DNA of 14,237 nt from Verrucomicrobiota bacterium (GTDB lineage: Bacteria > Verrucomicrobiota > Verrucomicrobiae > Limisphaerales > UBA11358): positions 1 through 14,237 of the forward strand of contig JACZKP010000159.1 of assembly GCA_014860005.1 (NCBI GenBank), given 5' to 3'. Every line of letters starts with the position of its first letter. The first letter of the stretch is position 1. Both the position numbers and the translations under genes were made by a program. Positions 9,087-14,237 of this stretch are shown piece by piece. Under the pieces are notes generated by a model. That model ran no database searches. It saw only the letters and a program-made list of their open reading frames with translations, and was not told the origin of the DNA.

Positions 9087-9234
9087 GGGAGTCCTCCGTG
9101 CTGCCATTCGCCGCTCGGCCGCTGGCGACGCGCAGCAACCCGGCGAACGCAGCCGTTCGCCAGAGCCGGTTGAACCCATTTCCGGCACCAGACTCGTTTT
9201 TGCGGTTGAGGGGATTCATTTTCACTAGTTTCAT
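9079..9234 (-). CDS. Possible 51-codon linking (leader) ORF between two kinase genes
   Basis: The ATG at 9234 overlaps the stop of the upstream hybrid kinase (ATGA, TGA 9233-9231). The frame runs 51 codons to TAG at 9081-9079, overlapping the ATG of the downstream ATPase-kinase by eight bases. The peptide begins '[17 protein letters not shown]' and ends 'RAANGSTEDSHE'. It has no recognisable domain and no strong Shine-Dalgarno sequence of its own. The geometry would let ribosomes pass from one kinase gene to the next and melt the two hairpins before the GGAGG. Alternatively the frame is open by chance across a structured spacer or an interspersed repeat. A second in-frame ATG lies at 9219. 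Confidence 0.3.
   Translation of the reverse strand: MKLVKMNPLNRKNESGAGNGFNRLWRTAAFAGLLRVASGRAANGSTEDSHE
9093..9097 (-). promoter_or_regulatory. Shine-Dalgarno sequence of the ATPase-TPR-kinase gene
   Basis: GGAGG on the minus strand, six bases before ATG 9086. It is the only strong ribosome binding site I see in the cluster, and it decides the start codon against the in-frame ATG at 9179 and GTG at 9188. It lies just downstream of a hairpin (9099-9137) and inside the possible linking ORF 9079-9234, so its accessibility could depend on upstream translation or on folding (inference). Confidence 0.75.
9099..9137 (-). repeat. Two-tier hairpin just upstream of the GGAGG ribosome binding site
   Basis: The outer arms TGCTGC (9099-9104) and GCAGCA (9132-9137) are perfect complements. 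The inner arms TCGCC (9108-9112) and GGCGA (9124-9128) pair inside them. The structure begins two bases from the GGAGG on the message. No T-run follows, so it is not a standard terminator. A role in translation control or message stability is inferred. Confidence 0.4.
9142..9161 (-). repeat. Perfect 8-bp hairpin in the intergenic spacer
   Basis: GGCGAACG (9142-9149) and CGTTCGCC (9154-9161) form a perfect GC-rich stem with a four-base loop. No T-run follows on either strand, so intrinsic termination is unlikely. It sits four bases from the next hairpin, giving a tandem pair between the hybrid kinase and the ATPase-kinase genes. It may control relative expression, or it may be part of a dispersed repeat. 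Confidence 0.5.
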
Positions 9235-10841
9235 TTAGCGCCTAGGGGGCTTTGTTTGGCCGGCAGGTCGTGTTGCCGAAGAAAGCCGGTGTCAGTTTGG
9301 TTATCCAGCATGGCGCGCACTTTGCGGGCAAGGACCCCCGGCGTGTAGGGTTTGGGCAGAAACGCGACGCCCGGCTCCAGCACGCCGTGGTGGGTGATGG
9401 CCTCATCCGTGTAACCCGACGTAAACAGGATTTTGAGGTCGGGATTGGTTGTCTTCAGCCACTCCACCATCACTTTGCCGCCCATCAGCGGCATGATCAC
9501 GTCGGTGATGACCATCTGGATTGGCGTGCCTTTATGTTCCCGCACCACGTGCAACGCATCCTGGCCGTTCGCGGCCGAAATCACTTCATAACCCTGGGCT
9601 TCCAATACCCCGCGCGCCAGATGCCGCACGGACGGCTCATCTTCCACCACCAGCAAGGTTTCCGTCCCGCGCGGCAACGGCCCGATGACCGGTCGGGACG
9701 CGGCGTCCAGCGGCTGCTCGACGCGCGGAAAATAAATCTTGAAGGTCGTGCCTTTGCCCAACTCACTGTAAACCCCGATGTGACCGCCGGATTGCTGGAC
9801 GATGGTCTGGCAGGTTGTCAGGCCCAGGCCGGTGCCTTTGCCCTTGGGCTTGGTGGTGAAGAAGGCTTCAAACAGCCGCGCTTTGACTTCCTCGGTCAGG
9901 CCGGTGCCGGTGTCACTGACACTGAGCATTACGTAATCGCCGGGCCGCACATCCGCGTGGGCTTGGGCGTAATCGTCATCGAGCGTCACGTTGGTGGTGG
10001 CGATGGTGAGCCGGCCGCCGTGGGGCATGGCATCGCGGGCGTTGACGACCAGATTCATCAACACCTGGCCGACGTAGCCGCTGTCGGCCTTGATGCGTCC
10101 GATTTGCTTTCCGGGAACAACCGTCATCTCGATGTTCTCATCAAGGAGCCGTCGCAGCATTTTTTTCAGCTCCTTGAGGACGCCGTCGAGTTCGAGCACG
10201 ACCGGCTGGACGGTCTGCTTGCGGCTGAAGAGCAGCAGTTGCCGCGTCAATCCGGCGGCCCGTTCCGCCGCGTGCCGGATCTCCTCGGTGTGTTTTTGCA
10301 ACGGACTGTCCGGACCCAATTCGGTCGCGAGCAGGTCGCTGTAACCCATGATGACCGCGAGGATGTTATTAAAATCATGGGCCACGCCGCTGGCGAGATG
10401 GCCGACCACCTCCATTTTTTGCGCTTCGATAAACTGCGCCTCCAGCCGCCGGCGCTCGGCCCGAGCTTCGACTTCCTGCATGGCCCGGCGCACTGCCGGC
10501 GCGAGCCGGGCGAGATGTTCCTTCAGGATATAATCCGTCGCGCCGCTCTTGAGCGAGTCAACGGCCTGTTCCTCGCCCAACGTCCCGGAAACCATGATGA
10601 CCGGCAGATCGGGCCAGCGGGTGCGCGCGATTTCCACGGCGGACAACCCGTCAAACGCGGGCAGCGTGAAATCCGAAAGGATCAGGTCAATGCCGCCGCG
10701 TTCGAGCGCCGCAACGAACGCATCGCGGCTTCGCACACAAGTGGTCGCAGAGGTGATGCCTCCGGCGGCCAGGGTGGATTGAACGAGCGCAGCATCATTG
10801 GAATCATCTTCCAAGTGCAGGATGTGGAGTGGGGATTTCAT
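9231..10841 (-). CDS. Hybrid histidine kinase with N- and C-terminal receivers (REC-HisKA-HATPase-REC), 536 aa
   Basis: A soluble kinase. REC1 (5-122) has E11/D12/D13, acceptor D57 in 'LILSDFTLP', S85 and K107. HisKA (about 138-205) has H155 in 'SGVAHDFNN'. HATPase (about 250-373) has N263/N267, 'DTGTG' (310-314) and 'GKGTGLGLT' from 334. REC2 (395-512) has acceptor D447 in 'MVITDVIMP', T474 and K497. No PAS or other input domain is present, so REC1 phosphorylation is the likely input and REC2 the output. Its kinase-REC2 half resembles that of the 1513-4884 hybrid kinase (shared 'LPRGTET', 'ILFTS.YT..AI.H.GVL.PG' and similar stretches), and its REC1 resembles the REC-PAS protein. ATG 10841 is chosen because it aligns with that paralogue's start; the TTG at 10943 adds 34 residues without domain character. 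No strong ribosome binding site is visible. The next gene downstream is the ATPase-kinase, 144 bases away. Confidence 0.92.
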   Translation of the reverse strand: MKSPLHILHLEDDSNDAALVQSTLAAGGITSATTCVRSRDAFVAALERGGIDLILSDFTLPAFDGLSAVEIARTRWPDLPVIMVSGTLGEEQAVDSLKSGATDYILKEHLARLAPAVRRAMQEVEARAERRRLEAQFIEAQKMEVVGHLASGVAHDFNNILAVIMGYSDLLATELGPDSPLQKHTEEIRHAAERAAGLTRQLLLFSRKQTVQPVVLELDGVLKELKKMLRRLLDENIEMTVVPGKQIGRIKADSGYVGQVLMNLVVNARDAMPHGGRLTIATTNVTLDDDYAQAHADVRPGDYVMLSVSDTGTGLTEEVKARLFEAFFTTKPKGKGTGLGLTTCQTIVQQSGGHIGVYSELGKGTTFKIYFPRVEQPLDAASRPVIGPLPRGTETLLVVEDEPSVRHLARGVLEAQGYEVISAANGQDALHVVREHKGTPIQMVITDVIMPLMGGKVMVEWLKTTNPDLKILFTSGYTDEAITHHGVLEPGVAFLPKPYTPGVLARKVRAMLDNQTDTGFLRQHDLPAKQSPLGAK

Positions 10842-11023
10842 GAGCTTGTGGGGTTTTCTGCTTTGACTTCGTTCACCCAGACGCGCGGCGTGCGCGGGCA
10901 GTGTTCCCCCCGCGCTCCCGGAAAATCTTCGAGTCCGGCGCAAGCTGCCCAGGTTTTTTTGCGATCATGAGGGTCAAAGGATATCATAAAAGGCGAACCA
11001 AGCGGTATCGGCGGAAGCCTTGA

Positions 11024-13024
11024 TCAAGTGTCAGGTTTTGTCTGACAACTCACGTGGCGAAGCTGCGCATCCGCCTTGATCGGGATTGAAAAGTAAAACG
11101 TCGCGCCGCCGTCCACCGCGCCTTCCGCCCAGACCCGGCCGCCGTGCCGGTGAATGATGCGCTGGACGTTGGCCAGGCCGATGCCCGTGCCCTCGAACTC
11201 CTCGCTGCGGTGCAGGCGTTGGAACACGCCGAACAGTTTGCCGGCGTAGCGCGCATCAAAGCCGACACCGTTGTCCCGAATGAAGAAAACCGGAGTGTTG
11301 GAGTGCTGGAGTGTTGGAGTGCTGGAGTGTTGGAGTGCTGGAGTATTGGGGTTTTGGGTTAAAGCCACCGCTTCATCACTCCACTTCTCCATTACTCCGA
11401 TCTCAATCTTGGCTTGGGCGCGTTTGCCGGTGAACTTCACCGCATTGGAGATCAGGTTGACCAGCACCAGCCGCAACAGGGCGCGGTCGCCCCATACCGA
11501 CGGCAACGGGTGGATTTCCCAGACCACCTTCCGCTCCTTGGTGTCCATCTGGAAATCGCCCACCGTCTCCTGAACCAACCGGTCGAGATTGACCTCGGTC
11601 TTCTGCATCTCCGATTTTCCGATACGTGAAAAAGCCAGCAGGTCATCAATCAAATTCCCCATCCGTTTGGCCGCCTGTGAAATGGTCGTCAGATGGTGGA
11701 GATTTTTTTCGGAAAGCGATGGCCCTCCGCCCTGTGAAATAAGGCTGCCGCAACGTGGACAGAGCGCGCCGGACGTTATTTCACGGGGCAAGTCTTTTTG
11801 CAGCAATTCCACGAAGCCCAGGACATGGCGCAGCGGCGAACGCAAGTCGTGGGAGACGGAATAACTGAAGGCGTCCAGTTCCTGGTTGGCGGCTTGCAGT
11901 TGCGCCGTGCGTTCGGCGACACGTTGTTCCAGTCCGGCGTTCAGTTGGCGGATTTCCTCCTCGGCGGCCTTGTGCCCCGTGATGTCCGTGCGGATGGAAA
12001 CGTATTGGCGGGGTTCGCCCTGTTCATTGAGGAACGGCACGATGGTGGCGTCCACCCAGTAGAACGAACCATCCTTGGCCTTGTTCTTGATTTCACCATG
12101 CCAGACCCGGCCTTTCGTGATGGTAGCCCACAGCTCGCGGATAAAATCTTTGGGATGAAAGCCCGAATTGATGAGGCGATGGTCCTGTCCCAACAATTCC
12201 TCGCGGGAGTATTGGGAAATCGCGCAGAACCTGTCGTTGACGCAGGTGATTTTTCCCTGCGGATCGGTGATGGCCACGATGGAATGCTCGTCCAGCGCGG
12301 ACTTCAAATCAGCGATCTCCTTGAATGTGGCCTTTAGTTGGGCTTCGGTTCGCTTGCGCTCCGTGATGTCACGGATATTGCATTGAATCACCCTTTTGTC
12401 ACCGGCTTGATACACGTTGCTGACAAACTCCACGGCAATCTTGCGGCCATCCCGCGTCTCCAGCGGCAGATTTTCGTAGCGGACATACCAGTCCCGTTGT
12501 AATCGCTCCAGCATGACGCGGTTCGACTCGATGTCTTTGAACGGACTCAACTCGCCGACGGTCTTGCCGACCATTTCGTCGTTGGAAAAGCCCAAGAGTT
12601 TGCCGAGAAAGGGATTCACATCGGTGATGCGTCCCGTGTCCACGTCCAGAATCAGGATGCCGTCCTTGGCCGCTTCGAACAGCCGCCGATAACTCAGTTC
12701 GGACGCGCGGATGGTCTGCTCGATCCGGAGCTGCGCCGTATCGCTCAACTTCACTGCATGGTCGGTCCGCATCTCCGCGTGCTCGGTCCGCGCTTCGGCT
12801 TGTTTGGTGCGCAACTCCGCCTGTTTCGTGCGGGCCTCCGCCTGCTCGGTTCGGGTTTCGGCTTGCTCCGTGCGGGCTTCCGCCTGCTCAACCCGTGTCT
12901 TGTCGTCTCTCATGCCCTCGACCTGTTTGTCTTCCCTGTCGCTTCCCTGATTAATCACGACCAAGTTGGCATCCTCCGCTCTTGAGGGCCGGCGGTCTGT
13001 TTTTGAGCGGTGCTTGGCAGGCAT
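11024..13024 (-). CDS. PAS-PAS histidine kinase with heptad-repeat linker and two loop insertions, 666 aa
   Basis: Soluble sensor kinase. A polar N-terminus (1-43) precedes seven R-T/V-x-Q/H-A-E/V-x heptads (44-92), then PAS1 (about 108-227, ending 'RDITERKRTE'), PAS2 (about 237-355, 'NSGFHPKDF..LW.TI..G..WHGEI.N'), a coiled linker, HisKA with H392 in 'YSVSHDLRSPL', and HATPase with N523/N527, 'DNGVGF' (584-589) and 'GTGIGL' (612-617). All catalytic motifs are intact. Residues 412-433 ('..SGALCPRCGSLISQGG') are extra sequence in the loop between the two dimerisation helices. Residues 544-578 ('NTPALQHSSTPTLQHSNTP') are extra sequence between two strands of the ATP-binding domain; both are encoded by inverted-repeat DNA. 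No receiver domain follows, so it must phosphorylate a separate partner, possibly REC1 of the next hybrid kinase, 182 bases downstream. ATG 13024 was preferred over TTG 13153; ATG 12913 is also possible. I see no good ribosome binding site. Confidence 0.9.
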   Translation of the reverse strand: MPAKHRSKTDRRPSRAEDANLVVINQGSDREDKQVEGMRDDKTRVEQAEARTEQAETRTEQAEARTKQAELRTKQAEARTEHAEMRTDHAVKLSDTAQLRIEQTIRASELSYRRLFEAAKDGILILDVDTGRITDVNPFLGKLLGFSNDEMVGKTVGELSPFKDIESNRVMLERLQRDWYVRYENLPLETRDGRKIAVEFVSNVYQAGDKRVIQCNIRDITERKRTEAQLKATFKEIADLKSALDEHSIVAITDPQGKITCVNDRFCAISQYSREELLGQDHRLINSGFHPKDFIRELWATITKGRVWHGEIKNKAKDGSFYWVDATIVPFLNEQGEPRQYVSIRTDITGHKAAEEEIRQLNAGLEQRVAERTAQLQAANQELDAFSYSVSHDLRSPLRHVLGFVELLQKDLPREITSGALCPRCGSLISQGGGPSLSEKNLHHLTTISQAAKRMGNLIDDLLAFSRIGKSEMQKTEVNLDRLVQETVGDFQMDTKERKVVWEIHPLPSVWGDRALLRLVLVNLISNAVKFTGKRAQAKIEIGVMEKWSDEAVALTQNPNTPALQHSSTPTLQHSNTPVFFIRDNGVGFDARYAGKLFGVFQRLHRSEEFEGTGIGLANVQRIIHRHGGRVWAEGAVDGGATFYFSIPIKADAQLRHVSCQTKPDT
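11291..11398. repeat. 8-bp minisatellite in two inverted blocks, inserted in frame in the kinase ATP-binding domain
   Basis: Block 1 (11293-11356) holds eight consecutive 8-base units on the plus strand: GAGTGTTG and GAGTGCTG alternating, then two decayed copies. Block 2 (11375-11398) holds three units of the complementary sense (ATCACTCC, ACTTCTCC, ATTACTCC). The plus strand therefore carries GGAGTxxT units and then their near-complements, so the two blocks could pair across an 18-base spacer. Because three 8-base units make eight codons, block 1 reads as an 8-residue period ('NTPALQHS', 'STPTLQHS'). About 105 bases (11291-11395) are extra relative to what the fold needs, and the frame is kept. 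Confidence 0.8.
11726..11791. repeat. Small palindromic element inserted in frame in the dimerisation domain
   Basis: CCCTGTGAAATAA (11730-11742) and TTATTTCACGGGG (11776-11788) are inverted repeats of 13 bases with one mismatch, spanning 59 bases. A smaller inverted pair, AACGT and ACGTT, lies inside (11752-11756 and 11773-11777, the latter sharing two bases with the right outer arm). The segment of 66 bases (22 codons) interrupts the usual 'LLQKD...GPSLSEK..HHLTTIS' run of this kinase type, and the flanking residues would join smoothly without it (family recollection). It carries no gene of its own. Its size, inverted ends and frame-preserving insertion resemble the palindromic elements known within Rickettsia genes; any relation is only by analogy. 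Confidence 0.6.
12749..12895 (-). repeat. Seven tandem 21-bp repeats coding for heptads
   Basis: Seven uninterrupted 21-base units encode RVEQAEA, RTEQAET, RTEQAEA, RTKQAEL, RTKQAEA, RTEHAEM and RTDHAVK. The nucleotide units are close but not identical, so the array is not brand new. With Thr/Val at position a and Ala at d it should form a helical coil or rod before PAS1. The copy number could change without frameshift. Confidence 0.85.
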
Positions 13025-13484
13025 AACCCTATCAGGATAGGCAGGATACTCTGCGGGCGCTATGGGGGGATTCACCCCGCGCGCGATTTTCCTGGAATCA
13101 TCCAACCCGTCACGCCAATCAAAGGCCGGACGTCGCCCGGTTTGACTGGGCAACCCTCAAACGAGAGACCTGCGACCACCCTCACGATGGCCGCAGGATT
13201 TGTCGGCGGCGGTTAACCACGAGCGGCTGTGGGCAGCACAGGCAGGATACGAACCTTGCTCGCTTGCCGATTTGTCCCTGGCGGAAGCGGATTGGCCATT
13301 AACGAGTCAATTTTGCGGACGGGCCCTTTTGGCGAAGGTCGTTGAGCCTCGGGCACTGGGGTCCAGATTCCCGGCGCGGTTTCCTGCCATTCCACGATGT
13401 TGTTCGTTTCCATGACTTGATGGGTTGCGGGCGGTTACGGGGCTGTGGAGCGTCCACTGGACGTTCGGAAAGCTGAACGCGCGT
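13025..13484. other. Spacer between the PAS kinase and the truncated receiver gene
   Basis: This 460-base stretch holds no convincing gene except possibly the 66-codon ORF at 13213-13413. An 11-base direct repeat (aggcaggatac) occurs at 13039-13049 and 13240-13250. A short odd palindrome, CGTCCACTGGACG, lies at 13451-13463, and the 14-base palindrome at 13474-13487 overlaps the stop of the receiver gene. The promoter of the PAS kinase should be in the left part, but I could not pick out convincing -35 and -10 boxes. Confidence 0.5.
13213..13413 (-). CDS. Doubtful small ORF, 66 aa
   Basis: ATG at 13413. The peptide starts 'METNNIVEWQETAPGIWTP', which looks protein-like, and ends in a Pro/Arg-rich tail ('SKVRILPVLPTAARG') that looks like translated non-coding DNA. 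No Shine-Dalgarno sequence and no recognisable domain are seen. It lies between the truncated receiver gene and the PAS kinase, on the same strand. It could be a small gene, the remnant of a larger one, or chance. An overlapping plus-strand frame of similar length is equally unsupported. Confidence 0.25.
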   Translation of the reverse strand: METNNIVEWQETAPGIWTPVPEAQRPSPKGPVRKIDSLMANPLPPGTNRQASKVRILPVLPTAARG

Positions 13485-13487
13485 TCA
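13474..13487. repeat. 14-bp perfect palindrome at the end of the receiver gene
   Basis: TGAACGCGCGTTCA is perfectly self-complementary and contains the receiver gene's TGA stop (13485-13487 on the minus strand). A second short palindrome (13451-13463) follows within 10 bases. No T-run follows, so it is weak as a terminator; a protein-binding site or a short hairpin is possible. Confidence 0.4.
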
Positions 13488-14105
13488 CAACTTCAAACCG
13501 ACTGTGGACGGCTGGCTTTGCGAGTTTGGTGGCGCGTCGGTCTGAGCGCCGGGACGGACGGCCGCGCTTAGGACTTGCTTCACGGTGTCGAGCAGCGCTT
13601 CGACGGCAAAAGGTTTGGCGAGGGTGGCCGCCAGTTGCAGCGCCGGGTTTCGGGCCAGTTCGTACCCGGGCAATCGCGCGGCGGCCAGGACGACCGGGAC
13701 GGCCAGGCGGGCGGCGCCCAGCTTCCTGACCAGTTCAAGGCCTGTCAGGGTGGGCAGTTCGTGCTCGGCAATCAGCAGATCGTAATGGTTGGCCCGTAGC
13801 GCTGCCCAGGCAGCGGCCCCATCCGCGACCACGTCAACGCGGCAATCGAGACCTGCCAGCGTCTCGACGTACAGTCGGCAGAGGTCGCGGTCTTCATCCA
13901 CCACGAGAATGCGGTGCGCGGCCAGCGGCGGGTCGGCTTGGGGAACGACGGCGGGTGCAGCTTCCTGGTCCTTCAACTGCTGCCCGGCAACCCCCGCGCC
14001 GTTGCCGGCGGTGTGGTCGGCGTTGCGCAGCACCTTGTTCACGGTATCCAATAACCCCTCGATGCTATAAGGCTTGAGCAACGTTGCCTGGGGTTGAAGC
14101 CCTTG
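13485..14105 (-). pseudogene. 5'-truncated receiver-domain protein with a Glu at the phospho-acceptor site
   Basis: The readable frame starts with the last part of one receiver ('QGLQPQATLLKPYSIEGLLDTV'), a linker, then a complete second receiver (second-REC residues counted from TTG 14081: 57-172). The first receiver is cut: just upstream of its Gln codon (14105) come TGA and TAA (14108-14106, 14111-14109), so its N-terminal two thirds are missing. No ATG exists in the frame; TTG 14081 is the only start near the beginning, and it would begin mid-fold. In the second receiver the acidic pair D62/D64 and K156 are kept, but the acceptor Asp is Glu (E106 in 'DLLIAEHELP') and the Thr/Ser switch residue is Ala ('VVLAAAR'). 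It was probably a tandem-receiver protein or the tail of a hybrid kinase, now likely inactive; if translated, it could act as a phosphorylation-independent receiver. Confidence 0.65.
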
Positions 14106-14237
14106 TCATTACCCACATCTTTTCAAACTTGTTTTAGCGCATCTGATTAGCACTCTGGTTTGCGGATCGGCGATGCTGCGGCACGCCGGGTCGGTTCCTC
14201 ACCGGTGGGTTTATGAGCACGCTGCTGCTACCGCCTG
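14106..14237. other. Right-edge sequence unrelated to the receiver gene; possible mobile-element end
   Basis: Homology to the receiver stops sharply at 14105/14106, and the sequence beyond is less GC-rich up to about 14160. A plus-strand ATG at 14213 with GGTGGG three bases upstream opens a frame ('MSTLLLPP') that leaves the window. This could be the start of another gene or of a transposase, but eight codons are not enough to say. No terminal inverted repeat or target duplication can be checked inside the window. Confidence 0.3.

Noticed and set aside
9087..9188. Longer N-terminus of the ATPase-kinase from GTG 9188 or ATG 9179
   Set aside because: The added residues are low-complexity and cross two hairpins, while ATG 9086 has an excellent GGAGG at six bases.
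10842..10943. Longer N-terminus of the hybrid kinase from TTG 10943
   Set aside because: The added 34 residues have no domain character, and the paralogous REC-PAS protein starts at the equivalent Met.
9252..10970. Plus-strand open frame of 572 codons opposite the REC-HisKA-HATPase-REC gene
   Set aside because: Antisense shadow of a convincing hybrid kinase. No motif was found, and the composition is typical of complementary-strand translation.
10988..11021. Possible terminator after the PAS kinase (AAGGC ... GCCTTTT on the minus strand)
   Set aside because: Only a 5-bp stem with a 22-base loop and a run of four T; too weak to call.
11019..11028. Palindrome CTTGATCAAG over the stop codon of the PAS kinase
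   Set aside because: Ten bases with no loop and no second copy; expected by chance at this length in a window of this size.
11293..11356. CRISPR-like array
   Set aside because: The units are 8 bases and directly adjacent, with no spacers, and lie inside a kinase gene.
13025..13153. Longer N-terminus of the PAS kinase from TTG 13153
   Set aside because: A rare start codon, and residues rich in Pro and Arg without a visible fold; ATG 13024 or 12913 is more likely.
13241..13258. tRNA T-arm-like sequence on the minus strand (GGTTCGTATCCTGCC)
   Set aside because: The loop TTCGTAT lacks the invariant A after the purine, and no acceptor, D or anticodon arms could be placed around it.
13200..13415. 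Plus-strand ORF of 71 codons
   Set aside because: Overlaps the equally weak minus-strand ORF; no domain and no ribosome binding site.

Overview
The window reads as a piece of a GC-rich bacterial chromosome, most likely from the Verrucomicrobiota. The evidence for that is indirect: the W-x-A/AAxxW repeat protein at the left edge, a family of response regulators ending in a 'LQPxATLLKPY..LLxTV' signature, and small in-frame repeat insertions inside protein genes. No rRNA, tRNA, CRISPR array or complete insertion sequence is visible. Apart from the left-edge gene, every convincing gene lies on the minus strand.

Layout, left to right. (i) 2-337, plus strand: the C-terminal end of a tandem-repeat protein. 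(ii) 324-1445, minus: a small unknown protein and a REC-PAS protein six bases upstream of it. (iii) 1513-4884, minus: a REC-PASx4-HisKA-HATPase-REC hybrid kinase. (iv) 4881-9086, minus: a 1401-residue ATPase-TPR-histidine kinase whose stop codon overlaps the start of the hybrid kinase (ATGA). (v) 9231-10841, minus: a REC-HisKA-HATPase-REC hybrid kinase; the gap to the ATPase-kinase holds two hairpins, a good ribosome binding site and a possible 51-codon linking ORF. (vi) 11024-13024, minus: a PAS-PAS histidine kinase with a seven-fold heptad repeat and two in-frame inverted-repeat insertions. (vii) 13025-13484: a small doubtful ORF and short palindromes. (viii) 13485-14105, minus: a receiver protein that is truncated at its upstream end and has Glu at the phospho-acceptor position. 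(ix) 14106-14237: sequence of another origin, possibly a mobile-element end.

How the genes may work together: in the direction of transcription (right to left) the order is PAS kinase, hybrid kinase, ATPase-TPR kinase, multi-PAS hybrid kinase, REC-PAS protein, small unknown protein. The part from 10841 down to 324 could be one transcript (gaps 144, -4, 67 and 6 bases). All of these proteins are predicted to be cytoplasmic; I see no signal peptide or membrane segment. None carries an output domain (no DNA-binding, GGDEF, EAL or HD-GYP module), so the group looks like a phosphotransfer network whose effector is elsewhere. A link between the NTP-driven ATPase-TPR kinase and the multi-PAS hybrid kinase is supported by the overlapping start and stop codons, but it remains an inference.

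The most unusual signals are in the 11024-13024 kinase. A 66-base insertion built around a 13-base imperfect inverted repeat adds a CPRC-containing loop between the two helices of the dimerisation domain. A 105-base insertion made of 8-base units in two opposite orientations adds a loop inside the ATP-binding domain. Both keep the frame. The degenerate receiver with Asp replaced by Glu and the truncation beside it are also worth attention. I found no clear promoter or strong intrinsic terminator.
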